DNA from: Solobacterium sp.
GTDB taxonomy: Bacteria > Bacillota_I > Bacilli_A > Erysipelotrichales > Erysipelotrichaceae
Direction: 5' to 3'
NCBI GenBank assembly: GCA_024680365.1
Contig: JAILCN010000143.1
Span: 1-59,161 of the forward strand
Length of the DNA stretch: 59,161 bases
Below, in pieces: positions 48,820-58,813 of this stretch. Both the position numbers and the translations under genes were made by a program. Every line of letters begins with the position of its first letter. Within the stretch, counting starts at the first letter, position 1. Under the pieces are notes generated by a model. That model worked only from the letters and a program-made list of their open reading frames with translations. It searched no databases and was not told the DNA's origin.

Positions 48820-49221
48820 TCAGTTATTTGTGCCGCTGATCCAGCATACCGTACAGGTATCGTATACCGCGAAGAACAGATCAAAGACAATGTAGAATCC
48901 CGAGCCGCCGCGCCTGCCGCCAAGCCATTCCTTCAGCTTACTGTCATCATGGATCTGATACAGGGCGGAAGGTCTGCCAAACAGCTCATCAGCCAGCGAC
49001 ATGATCAGGGCTGTATCGACCTCGCCGGTAAAGGCATTCATGCGTTCTTCATAGGAAAACTCGCTGTCTTCCGGTACGGTTTTCATCTTTTCTCTGATCC
49101 TGAAGAAGGAACGGAATTCCTCCAGCCAGTTTTCTTTTGAAAACTGACAGAATGTGATCTCTCTGTTCAGAGCGGCTTTTTCCAGCTCTTCGATCTTGTG
49201 ATTGTATTCTTCCGGGGTCAT
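48820..49221 (-). CDS. Hypothetical protein
   Basis: 133 aa from ATG 49221 behind an excellent AGGAGGTG site. Not recognised. The first half is acidic and helical (PEEYNHKIEELEKAALNRE). The C-terminus is glycine/arginine-rich then hydrophobic (LGGRRGGSGFYIVFDLFFAVYDTC), which may be a buried strand or a membrane contact. It leads an operon with the aldo/keto reductase and the serine hydrolase, and is divergent from the antiporter riboswitch. Confidence 0.75.
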   Translation of the reverse strand: MTPEEYNHKIEELEKAALNREITFCQFSKENWLEEFRSFFRIREKMKTVPEDSEFSYEERMNAFTGEVDTALIMSLADELFGRPSALYQIHDDSKLKEWLGGRRGGSGFYIVFDLFFAVYDTCTVCWISGTNN

Positions 49222-49282
49222 GGGCACCTCCTGTTTTCTTTCATGATACCACAAAGGATGATACAAAAAAGCAATGGTGAAA

Positions 49283-49311
49283 TGGACAACACCCAGTGTT
49301 TTTGATATGAT
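49283..49311 (+). promoter_or_regulatory. Promoter of the riboswitch-controlled antiporter
   Basis: TGGACA (49283-49288), 17 bases, TATGAT (49306-49311) with an extended TGA. The start is expected near 49318, just where the aptamer begins. Confidence 0.75.
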
Positions 49312-49318
49312 TTGATGC

Positions 49319-49450
49319 AGGTTAAAGGGAGTAGCTTGCATACGGAGCGTATGTAATATATTTTCGTCAGGACGGGAAGAGATTCCCCGGGATATGTTGT
49401 AAGAAGCGAGACTTGACCGCAATGACTCTGCGGGAAAAGACTCGCTTTTC
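49319..49450 (+). promoter_or_regulatory. yybP-ykoY (Mn2+) riboswitch with intrinsic terminator
   Basis: The leader shows the yybP-ykoY landmarks: AAAGGGAGTAGC (49324-49335), TCGTCAGGACGG in the middle, and GCGAGACTTGACC (49406-49418). P1 can form between GGTTAA (49320-49325) and TTGACC (49413-49418). AAGCGAG (49404-49410) is also the left arm of a terminator with CTCGCTT (49441-49447) followed by TTCC. Aptamer and terminator share these bases, so ligand binding should prevent termination (an ON switch). This class senses Mn2+ and often precedes cation exporters, as here. Confidence 0.82.
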
Positions 49451-49476
49451 CTTCAGATAACTATCAGGAGGGTTTT

Positions 49477-50442
49477 ATGATAAAACCAGTATTATTGTTT
49501 CTTCTCGGTTTTCTGCTTCTGATCAAAGGCGGAGACTGGTTCGTGGACGGTGCGGTCGGCATCGCGCACAAGTTTCATCTTCCCGAAGTTCTGATCGGCG
49601 CAACAGTTGTTTCCATCGGAACGACGCTTCCCGAAGTCATGGTATCTGCCCAGGCTGCCCTTCAGCATAACAGCGGAATCTCCTACGGCAACGCTATCGG
49701 CTCCATCATCTGCAACACATCCCTGATCGCCGCGATCACCATCGCCGCAAAACCGGGCAATGTGGAACGGAAAACACTCTGGCTTCCGTCCGGCGCGTTC
49801 TTCCTGGCAGCGTTCATCTATTCGCTGATCGCCTACACACAGGGCAGCTTCAGCAGATGGCAGGGCATCATGTTCCTGATCATGTTCGCTGTGTACATGT
49901 TCCTTTCTGTAAAACAGATGCAGGGCGGAAACGCGGCGCAGGCGGAAGAGGAAGCGGAAGAAGACAACACACCGCTCAGAAGAGAGATCATGCTGCTGGT
50001 CGTCGGAGCTGCTGCGATCGCGGTCGGCGCCAACCTGCTTGTCAACAACGGCACGATCATCGCTGCGGCACTGGGTGTTCCGGATTCCGTCATCGGACTG
50101 ACAATGGTCGCGCTCGGCACATCACTGCCGGAGCTGGTTACAGCGATCACATCCCTGATGAAGGGACACGGCGCGCTGTCACTGGGCAACGTCATCGGTG
50201 CCAACCTGTTCAACATCGTGCTTGTTTCCGGCGCAGCGATCTCCATCTCACCGTTTGCGGTACCGGCTGAGAAGATGCTGATGGGAATGAATTCCTCGCT
50301 TCTGGTCGACGTTCCGGTCATGCTGAGCGTCATGGCGATCCTGTGCGTTCCTGCTCTGATGAAGGGCAAACTGTACAGATGGCAGGGCATCCTGCTGCTG
50401 TGCATCTACGCGGCATTCACGATCTATCAGTTTGTGATCTGA
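49477..50442 (+). CDS. CaCA-family cation antiporter (YrbG-like), riboswitch-controlled
   Basis: 321 aa behind AGGAGGG. Two inverted alpha repeats: GTTLPEV with GNAIGSIICN near 46-75, and GTSLPEL with GNVIGANLFN near 212-245. About ten helices, with a short acidic loop (EEEAEEDN) between the halves. The family exchanges Ca2+ for Na+ or H+. The Mn2+-type riboswitch upstream suggests Mn2+ export as the physiological role here (inference). Confidence 0.94.
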   Translation: MIKPVLLFLLGFLLLIKGGDWFVDGAVGIAHKFHLPEVLIGATVVSIGTTLPEVMVSAQAALQHNSGISYGNAIGSIICNTSLIAAITIAAKPGNVERKTLWLPSGAFFLAAFIYSLIAYTQGSFSRWQGIMFLIMFAVYMFLSVKQMQGGNAAQAEEEAEEDNTPLRREIMLLVVGAAAIAVGANLLVNNGTIIAAALGVPDSVIGLTMVALGTSLPELVTAITSLMKGHGALSLGNVIGANLFNIVLVSGAAISISPFAVPAEKMLMGMNSSLLVDVPVMLSVMAILCVPALMKGKLYRWQGILLLCIYAAFTIYQFVI

Positions 50443-50448
50443 GTACAT

Positions 50449-50473
50449 ACCGGCACATTTTGCCGGTTTTTTT
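50449..50473 (+). terminator. Antiporter terminator
   Basis: CCGGCA-CATTT-TGCCGG followed by seven T. Confidence 0.92.
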
Positions 50474-50476
50474 ATC

Positions 50477-50492
50477 GAAAAAACGTTTTTTC
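50477..50492. repeat. Perfect 16-bp palindrome
   Basis: GAAAAAACGTTTTTTC, four bases after the antiporter terminator T-tract and about 30 bases before a TATGAT (50522-50527) that may serve the small downstream gene. It could be an operator with a central CG or part of an AT-rich hairpin. Confidence 0.5.
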
Positions 50493-50584
50493 TGCGGATA
50501 GTACCGGCAGAGTCTTCTGTTTATGATAAAACCAGATTCCCGGGAAAGAATCATAAAAAAAGATAATTGAAACAGGAGGAAATT

Positions 50585-50800
50585 ATGGCTTTATCACTGG
50601 ATTCCAAAATCAAGGAGATCATGCGTTCAGAAGAAGGCAGAGCGGTCATGGAAAAGTACGCTCCCGGATCCACAAAGGATCCCCGCATGAAGCTCGTCGG
50701 AGCACTCACATACCGGAAGCTGCTGAGCTATCCGGAATCCGCGGAAGTCGCGAAATTCGCTGACCAGATCGACGCTGATCTGAAGGCCTGCGCGAAGTAA
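50585..50800 (+). CDS. Small conserved-type hypothetical protein
   Basis: 71 aa from ATG 50585 behind AGGAGG. Fully helical pattern: SLDSKIKEIMRSEEGRAVMEKY, then APGSTKDPRMKLVGALTYRKLLSYP. It resembles the short helical module found at the C-terminus of some glycoside hydrolases and other proteins (a pattern like AKAVLEKYxPG...LRxLxxYP). Here it stands alone, with its own terminator. Function unknown. Confidence 0.75.
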   Translation: MALSLDSKIKEIMRSEEGRAVMEKYAPGSTKDPRMKLVGALTYRKLLSYPESAEVAKFADQIDADLKACAK

Positions 50801-50807
50801 AAGAAAA

Positions 50808-50831
50808 ATGCTGCAGTCATGCAGCTTTTTC
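50808..50831. terminator. Terminator between small protein and PucR genes
   Basis: GCTGCA-GTCA-TGCAGC followed by TTTTTC on the plus strand and ATTTTTC on the minus; usable in both directions. Confidence 0.88.
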
Positions 50832-52332
50832 ATTGGGGCCGGATCATCTTTTCAATTTCCAGTGCTTTCAGAAGGATCTCCAGAAGGACTTTCTGATCAT
50901 GATCGTTCAGATCGATCTTCAGCTCACGTTCGATTCTCGCGATCCTGTCGATCAGTGTGGAGCGGTGGATGTACAGCCGTTTGGAGGCTGCTGTATAAGA
51001 CATGTTTTCTTCCAGGAATACCTTCAGAGTCTCCAGATAGGAAACACCGGAAGAGTCATCGTGGCGGAGGATCTCGCGGAAACCGGCAGGGAAATAGGCT
51101 TCCGCCGGCAGGTCGCCGAGGGAGTTGATCACCATTGTTGTCAATGCGTGGTCCGAGAAGAAATACAGCTTCTTTCCGGGATCGAGAAGTTTACCGTTCT
51201 CCAGTGCTGCCTGCGCCTGCAGATAACTGATGCGGACGCTGAACAGATCAGAGAACGGCTGGGAAATGCCGGCACAGACCTGCATGTCTGAGGCAAATTC
51301 ATTCAGCTTGTTTCGGAAGGCTTCTTCCGGCTTTTCGTTCAGGAAACACAGGATGCCCGCTTCCGTATTGAGGGCATATGACTGGGAAAATACTTCTTCA
51401 AACAGATCGCACAGATAACCGGCCGGGATCCGGTTTTTCTGTGTCGCATATTCCATCAGGACGCAGGAGAACGTGAACTTCTGATTGGATGCGTTCAGCA
51501 GCCAGCGTTCCGATGCGGAAAGGGGCTGTTCCTCGATCAGCGCTTTGAGCAGGGCTTTCATGGAAGACTGCTCGCTGCTGAGGACCTGGGGATTCTTTTC
51601 CAGTGCCAGTTCTATTGTTCCAGCCAGGTATTCCGCCAGTCTGTCTTCTCCTTCCGGAAAATCATCTTTCTGTTCGATGAACAGGCAGCCTTCGTATCTG
51701 CCGTCTCTGTCAAACAGATTGACGCAGAGCGTTTTGTGGCCGCTGATGTTGATCTTCAGGGCACCGCGTTTTTCCGTCATCAGATCAAAACTGTCAAGGT
51801 AGGTGGAAAGATCCGAGGATTCCAGTGAACCGCTGCCGGAAAAAGAAGCCGTATAACCATCTTCACCGCCGGTATTTGCGACCAGCCGGAATGCGTGGTC
51901 GATCATGAAGATCGGCTTGCGGAAGATATCCGCGGAATCCGTGAGGATCATCTGGATATCCTGATCATGGATCAGATGATCGTTCAGGGTCCTTTCCCAT
52001 TCATCAAAGTGATCATAGATCTCCTGAAGCGCCTGAAAGACACGGAAAAAATCCGCCTTGTTGTGGATCGTGATCACGCACATCCGCTCTTTGTAATACT
52101 TCAGCCGGATCTGATCGCCGATACACACAAGCACCGCGTCTTTGCGGATCACGGGTCGGTTTGGCAGATGATCGGCAGTCGCCAGGTACAGATGATCAGA
52201 ACGGAAGATCTCTTCCTGTTCCATATAGAATTCCGGACGGCCAAGATGCAGCTCGCTGCTGCGCGGACCGCTGATCGAAGCATTATATTTTTCCCTGAGT
52301 CTGCGGAAAATGATATCAGCACTGAGTTTCAT
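50830..52332 (-). CDS. PucR-family transcriptional regulator
   Basis: 500 aa behind AGGAGA. The C-terminal helix-turn-helix is the PucR type (HTH_30): MSYTAASKRLYIHRSTLIDRIARIERELKID (shown in part), with a preceding GGDEF-like/CdaR middle region (about 280-400). The N-terminal 250 residues form an unassigned sensor region. PucR/CdaR proteins usually activate catabolic operons in response to the substrate. It is divergent from the SDR/GcvT-like operon and is very likely its regulator. Confidence 0.9.
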   Translation of the reverse strand: MKLSADIIFRRLREKYNASISGPRSSELHLGRPEFYMEQEEIFRSDHLYLATADHLPNRPVIRKDAVLVCIGDQIRLKYYKERMCVITIHNKADFFRVFQALQEIYDHFDEWERTLNDHLIHDQDIQMILTDSADIFRKPIFMIDHAFRLVANTGGEDGYTASFSGSGSLESSDLSTYLDSFDLMTEKRGALKINISGHKTLCVNLFDRDGRYEGCLFIEQKDDFPEGEDRLAEYLAGTIELALEKNPQVLSSEQSSMKALLKALIEEQPLSASERWLLNASNQKFTFSCVLMEYATQKNRIPAGYLCDLFEEVFSQSYALNTEAGILCFLNEKPEEAFRNKLNEFASDMQVCAGISQPFSDLFSVRISYLQAQAALENGKLLDPGKKLYFFSDHALTTMVINSLGDLPAEAYFPAGFREILRHDDSSGVSYLETLKVFLEENMSYTAASKRLYIHRSTLIDRIARIERELKIDLNDHDQKVLLEILLKALEIEKMIRPQ

Positions 52333-52428
52333 GGCATTCTCCTGTTGATTTCATTATAGCTCTGACACGTCATTTTGTAGGTGCCAATCATCCGGTTTTT
52401 CATCTTTTTTTACGGGATGATCATAATC

Positions 52429-52450
52429 TCCGCATGATCAGCGGATTTTT
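52429..52450 (+). terminator. Terminator-like hairpin in the SDR operon leader
   Basis: TCCGC-ATGATCA-GCGGA followed by five T. It lies between the divergent genes, well upstream of the SDR start. It could be an attenuator if transcription begins upstream of it. In the rest of this 286-base gap a TACAAT (52558-52563) is a possible later -10, and GGCAGAC...GTCTG repeats lie at about 52480-52510. Confidence 0.4.
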
Positions 52451-52618
52451 GGAAAAGCGCCTGCTTTGAAAACGGGAAGGGGCAGACCGTCAAAGAGTCT
52501 GATCTGCCGGTATAAAAAACATGGATTCCTCGCATTTTCCGGTGCTTTGATCTTCTCTACAATGAAGGTGTATTCAATCCCGGGAATACACGTAAAAAAT
52601 CATGAGGAGGAAAACACT

Positions 52619-53524
52619 ATGCCATTTACACCCGGCGACAGGTCGATGCTGGAAGGATATGTGAAACAGGCAAGACCGATCGCAGATATGTTTTCGGTGA
52701 AAGGGAAAACAGCGATCGTGACCGGAGGCTCTTCCGGACTTGGCTTTGATATTACCCTGCGTCTTCTGCAGGGCGGCGCCAATGTCATGATGGCGTCCTA
52801 TTCAGAACTGGAGCGGGACGTTGCCCTCGACATTCTGAAAAAGGAAGGATTTGAAGCGTCTGTTGATTTCTGTCTGACAGATGTGACCGATGAAGAACAG
52901 GTTGCCCGCCTGGTCGATCTCACAGCGGAGAAATTCGGTTCGATCGACATCTATGTCAACTGTGCCGCTGTCTGGAACTACGCCAAGATCTATGATCTGC
53001 CCCAGCAGGATCTGAAGAAGGTATTCTCAGTGAATGTATTCGGCGCGTTCTACGGCGTCAAGTATGTTTCAAAATACATGAAGGAACATGAGATCCCCGG
53101 CAAGATCGTTCTGATCTCTTCCAACTGCCCCGTCATGCCGTATCCGGTATTCGGCGGCTATCCGCACTACGCGTCTTCCAAAGCTGCTGTCATGGGACTG
53201 ACCGTCGAAGCCGCAAAAGAACTCAAGCGCTTCGGCATCATGGTCAATTCCATCGCCCCGGGTGCCATGGTGACGCCGGGTTCTGCCGGCAACCTTGCCA
53301 GTGAATACATCACGGAAGAACAGCAGGATGAATTCTATGAAGAACTGATGGTCTGGCAGATCGACGGACAGATGCCGGTCGATCAGATCGGCATCGCGGC
53401 ATATACGATGTGCACACCTGTCGCTGACGGCATCACCGGCGAAGTGATCATGGTCGACGGCGGCGCTACCCATAATATCGTGAAATACCAGGCTGCCATT
53501 GACGCATATCCGGAGGAACAGTAA
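52619..53524 (+). CDS. SDR-family oxidoreductase
   Basis: 301 aa from ATG 52619 behind GAGGAGG. A short N-terminal extension (1-26), then a classical SDR: NAD(P) loop TGGSSGLG (35-42), CAAVWN in the NNAG position, Ser167-168, and the catalytic Tyr184 and Lys188 in HYASSK. PGAMVTPG follows. Likely oxidises or reduces a hydroxyl group of the operon's unknown substrate. It is 2 bases from the next gene, so one transcript. Confidence 0.93.
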   Translation: MPFTPGDRSMLEGYVKQARPIADMFSVKGKTAIVTGGSSGLGFDITLRLLQGGANVMMASYSELERDVALDILKKEGFEASVDFCLTDVTDEEQVARLVDLTAEKFGSIDIYVNCAAVWNYAKIYDLPQQDLKKVFSVNVFGAFYGVKYVSKYMKEHEIPGKIVLISSNCPVMPYPVFGGYPHYASSKAAVMGLTVEAAKELKRFGIMVNSIAPGAMVTPGSAGNLASEYITEEQQDEFYEELMVWQIDGQMPVDQIGIAAYTMCTPVADGITGEVIMVDGGATHNIVKYQAAIDAYPEEQ

Positions 53525-53526
53525 TT

Positions 53527-54756
53527 ATGACGAAGAAAATTGATGAGAGGATCCCGCAGGATTCCGGAAACGGAGCTGCATTCAAAACCTACAACGCAGT
53601 CCAGTCGCCCTGGAACAAACTGATGTCCTATCAGGACGCTCTGCATTACGCGTCCCGGTTTGAGGCAGTACTCAGCGCGGCTGTTGCCCAGGCATACAGG
53701 ATCATCATTCCCGACTATGAGACACGTGCGTCCGAGATGTGCAAGGAAGCATACCAGAGACTGTACGCGACCGGTCTGTACTATCCCAACGATGACGGCT
53801 TCGGCATTCATCCGTTTATGTGCGGTTCCTATCCCGGCGCTCTGATCGGCGATAAGGGAGACGACGCGCTGCTGATGTGCGGCAGATGCCAGGACTTCGG
53901 AACCTACCGGTGTGAAAAAGAACTGGATGTCTGCGACTGGGATATCTGCTGCTCCGAGCTGTGCCGGGCAACGACGATGTCCCTGCAGGGCCAGGCAGAC
54001 GCGACTGCGACAAGACACAGAAAAGGCAAGAAGCTGGACTACATGATGGTCGAAGCCAAGGGCTGCGGCGACAGACACTGCCGCATCGTTGCGGAAAACC
54101 GTGAGAAATACCCGGCACCCGATCATGAGCTCTGGCAGTCCTTCGGACCGGCTGTTTCCCAGGACTATATCAAATATACAGAAGAGGAAGACACGGTTTC
54201 CGAATCCATGATGTTCCGTGAGGAATGCAATTACCGCTTTGTCAACGGCACAAACAATGAAACAGATTCCTCCAACCAGATGGTCAACCTCTCTACTGCC
54301 GCCTCGCTGTATCTTCTCCCGGCGATTGACAACGCCGTGAAGCTTGGCTATACGACAGCGGAAAATGCTGACTGGATCAAGAAGTGCGTGCTGGAAGCGT
54401 CCGGCAAGGCGATGTTCGGCGAGCGCTACGCGATCAGGGCATGCCGTGAGTGGCTCGGTTACCCTGAACAGTATCCGGCTGACGGCAGACTGCTGGGCGG
54501 CGTGATCGAGATGCTGCTGCAGTCACTGGTCTGCGCGTATGAGATCGAAGCCTTCAACAAAGACGAAGTCATCTATGTCATTGACCGCGGCGGTCTTGCG
54601 ATCACCGGAACACAGTCTCTGTGTGAAGCGCACCTGTATATGTGGCAGGGCATGGTCAAGACGCTTGTCAGCGCGGAATGGTCCGTCTGGGAAGAGGATT
54701 CCCCGAAGGGAAAGATGCGGGTCAAAATCGCGAAGAAGATCGATAAGTTCATGTAA
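53527..54756 (+). CDS. Cys-rich protein of unknown function (possible V4R-like segment)
   Basis: 409 aa, no signal peptide or membrane helix. The middle (about 100-200) is rich in cysteine: HPFMCGSYPG, MCGRCQDFGTYRCEKELDVC, WDICCSELCR, then a stretch ending MMVEAKGCGDRHCRIVAE. The final phrase resembles the GxGDxxCxF/R ending of V4R (4-vinyl reductase) domains. The remaining C-terminal half has FRSALLCAYEIEAFN-like helices (actual: LLQSLVCAYEIEAFN) and is unassigned. It sits between the SDR and GcvT-like genes, so it is probably a catalytic or accessory subunit acting on the same substrate. I do not recognise the family with confidence. Confidence 0.7.
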   Translation: MTKKIDERIPQDSGNGAAFKTYNAVQSPWNKLMSYQDALHYASRFEAVLSAAVAQAYRIIIPDYETRASEMCKEAYQRLYATGLYYPNDDGFGIHPFMCGSYPGALIGDKGDDALLMCGRCQDFGTYRCEKELDVCDWDICCSELCRATTMSLQGQADATATRHRKGKKLDYMMVEAKGCGDRHCRIVAENREKYPAPDHELWQSFGPAVSQDYIKYTEEEDTVSESMMFREECNYRFVNGTNNETDSSNQMVNLSTAASLYLLPAIDNAVKLGYTTAENADWIKKCVLEASGKAMFGERYAIRACREWLGYPEQYPADGRLLGGVIEMLLQSLVCAYEIEAFNKDEVIYVIDRGGLAITGTQSLCEAHLYMWQGMVKTLVSAEWSVWEEDSPKGKMRVKIAKKIDKFM

Positions 54757-54767
54757 GGAGCAAGTAT

Positions 54768-55796
54768 ATGAATAAGAATATTTTCAAATATGATGACTGG
54801 AAGCGCTCTGAACATATGGCTGTCCGTGAATGCGTCGGCTACTATCTGTTTACCCATCAGCTGATGGAAGTGAGCGGACCGGATGCCTGCCGTTTCCTGG
54901 ACTATATCTGTCCCAACAACATCGCTTCCCTGAAGGTCGGAAGAGACCGCTATACAACGATCCTCAATGAAGAAGGAACGATCATCGACGACGTCGTCGT
55001 GATGCGTTTGGAAGAAGAGAAGTACTGGGTCTCTACCCTGTACGCTTCCAATCTGGATGATTTCATCTATTACCATTCCGACGGCTATGACATTGATTTT
55101 GGCGAGATCACAGAAGACTGGCACATGTTCTCTGTACAGGGACCGAAGTCACCGGAAGTCATGAACGCCATTCTCGACGCGCCGGTGGATGATCTGCGCT
55201 TCTTCGCGTCCCGCCCGGCAAAGATCAATGATATTGACGTACTGATCAACAGAGGCGGCTTCAGCGGCGAGAAGTTCGGCTACGAAGTCTACTGCGCATG
55301 CGATGACGCGGACGCGGTGCAGGAGGCGATCGATGAAGCAGTAAAGAACGCCGGCGGCAAAGAGATCACGGAATTCCAGGTCTTTGCCTGGACACTGCCG
55401 ACCGAAGCAGGCTTCTACTACATGCGCGACCTGAACGGCGTCAACCCCATTGAAGCAGGACTGGACAAAAACATCGTCTGGGACAAGGACTTCATCGGCA
55501 AAGACGCGCTCCTGAAGGTGAAGGAAAACGGTCCGGCCAGAGAGATCGTCGGCTTTGAAGTGACAGATGAAAATGAAGACTTCTATATCCGTTCCAAACA
55601 GTACGGCGGACCCGGCGAACCGGTGTTCATCGAAGGCGAGGAAGAGGAAGTCGGCAGAGTATCCAAGCTTGTGTATTCTTATCTGAAGAACGTCAACAAC
55701 GGCTATATCCTGGCTCAGAAAGACAAACTGAAGATCGGCGATGAGATCACGATCCACGGCACAAAGTGCGTGATCACGGAAAAGAACTGGCTCTGA
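54768..55796 (+). CDS. GcvT-like folate-dependent methyltransferase/demethylase
   Basis: 342 aa, 11 bases after the Cys-rich gene, behind AAGGAGC. GcvT/aminomethyltransferase fold: VSGPDACRFLDYI, LNEEGTIIDDVVV with the conserved Asp74-Asp75, RGGFSGEKFGYEVYC, and EAGLDKNIVWDKDFIGKDAL in the C-terminal barrel. No glycine-cleavage partners (GcvH, GcvP) are nearby, so it is probably not glycine cleavage. GcvT relatives such as DmdA, LigM and sarcosine or dimethylglycine enzymes move a methyl or formaldehyde-level carbon to tetrahydrofolate. Substrate unknown. Confidence 0.88.
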   Translation: MNKNIFKYDDWKRSEHMAVRECVGYYLFTHQLMEVSGPDACRFLDYICPNNIASLKVGRDRYTTILNEEGTIIDDVVVMRLEEEKYWVSTLYASNLDDFIYYHSDGYDIDFGEITEDWHMFSVQGPKSPEVMNAILDAPVDDLRFFASRPAKINDIDVLINRGGFSGEKFGYEVYCACDDADAVQEAIDEAVKNAGGKEITEFQVFAWTLPTEAGFYYMRDLNGVNPIEAGLDKNIVWDKDFIGKDALLKVKENGPAREIVGFEVTDENEDFYIRSKQYGGPGEPVFIEGEEEEVGRVSKLVYSYLKNVNNGYILAQKDKLKIGDEITIHGTKCVITEKNWL

Positions 55797-55803
55797 AAAA
55801 AGC

Positions 55804-55838
55804 AATGACAGCGAGATCCACCGCTGTCATTTTTTCTT
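55804..55838. terminator. Bidirectional terminator between GcvT-like and GH1 genes
   Basis: AATGACAGCG-AGATCCAC-CGCTGTCATT followed by TTTTTC. Confidence 0.92.
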
Positions 55839-55839
55839 T

Positions 55840-57877
<2,038 letters not shown>

Positions 57878-57888
57878 AGTCTGAGTGC

Positions 57889-57897
57889 ATTATATCA
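57889..57897 (-). promoter_or_regulatory. Extended -10 giving a near-leaderless phosphatase transcript
   Basis: On the minus strand TGA-TATAAT. The expected start is about 5 bases before ATG 57877, and no ribosome site is present. A perfect TTGACG-GAA-CGTCAA repeat (57913-57927) lies upstream, between this and the XRE gene. Confidence 0.55.
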
Positions 57898-57978
57898 TCT
57901 GAAAGAGCCATGTTGACGGAACGTCAATTGATTTTCCGGTATTTCCGCCTCAGAATGAATCCGGAAGGAGGGAAAACT

Positions 57979-58770
57979 ATGGACGCAGTGAAAACAGGAA
58001 TACTGATCGCGGAGGCCAGAAAAGAAAAAGGACTGACCCAGACGCAGCTGGCGCGGCAGCTGCATATCACAAATACAGCAGTCTCCAAGTATGAAAACGG
58101 AGCGCGTTTTCCGGACATTGCCATACTGGAGGAACTGGCGGATGCTCTGGATCTGTCTGTGACGGAACTGGTCAGCGGGGAAAGGGAAGCGGCAGATGAA
58201 AAGCATGAGGAAAACATGCGGGCGATTCTGCAGGAAACCGGCAGTCAGGAACGGACAAAACGAAACACAAAGCTGCGGCGGGCAGGGATCCTGCTGCTCA
58301 TAATGATACCGGTCCTGATCCTTTTAGCCTCAGTGTATAACAGGGTGAATCCCAGGATGCGGATGATCCGGTGTTCGGAATACAATGGTTTTTATGAGCT
58401 CAGCAGTCCGGATACAGAATTCAAGGTGTATATGCGAAAGAATGGAACAAATGAAGTCGTCAGTTACTTTCCGATGTACCAGGACGGTAATATTCTGAGC
58501 ACTGGGAGTTATCGCTTTATTCAGTTTGCGGTAAGGAAAAACGGTGAACTCAGCTTCATCAGTTATAAAGAAAGCTTACCCGGTTATTTTGAACCAGCGG
58601 AGGATCCGGGAGACAATGTCCGGATGATGTGGGCATCAGAGATCCGCGCGAACGAACAAGAACAGATCGTGGCTGTGGATATTGATCACAGCGTGTATAC
58701 GTCTCTGGAGCAGTACCTGGCAGACGGTGCGTATGAATATCTTCTGACGGTATGTCATAAATCAAACTGA
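57979..58770 (+). CDS. Membrane-anchored XRE regulator
   Basis: 263 aa from ATG 57979 behind GGAAGGAGGG; an upstream in-frame ATG lacks such a site. N-terminal XRE helix-turn-helix: GILIAEARKEKGLTQTQLARQL and ITNTAVSKYENGARFPDIAILEELADALDLS, near residues 6-60. A charged linker leads to one hydrophobic helix (about 105-122, AGILLLIMIPVLILLASVY) and an extracytoplasmic domain of about 140 aa (MIRCSEYNGFYELSS...). The layout suggests a one-component membrane-bound sensor. What it senses is unknown. Confidence 0.87.
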   Translation: MDAVKTGILIAEARKEKGLTQTQLARQLHITNTAVSKYENGARFPDIAILEELADALDLSVTELVSGEREAADEKHEENMRAILQETGSQERTKRNTKLRRAGILLLIMIPVLILLASVYNRVNPRMRMIRCSEYNGFYELSSPDTEFKVYMRKNGTNEVVSYFPMYQDGNILSTGSYRFIQFAVRKNGELSFISYKESLPGYFEPAEDPGDNVRMMWASEIRANEQEQIVAVDIDHSVYTSLEQYLADGAYEYLLTVCHKSN

Positions 58771-58813
58771 CACATAAGATCCTGAAATGACAGAATCTTT
58801 TTGCATGGCACAT

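Noticed and set aside
52333-52618. A glycine or other known riboswitch in the SDR operon leader
   Set aside because: Apart from one terminator-like hairpin, I could not match conserved elements of any known riboswitch class.
54768-55796. Glycine-cleavage T-protein (gcvT)
   Set aside because: No gcvH or gcvP nearby and the neighbours are an SDR and an unknown protein; the fold is shared but the pathway is probably different.
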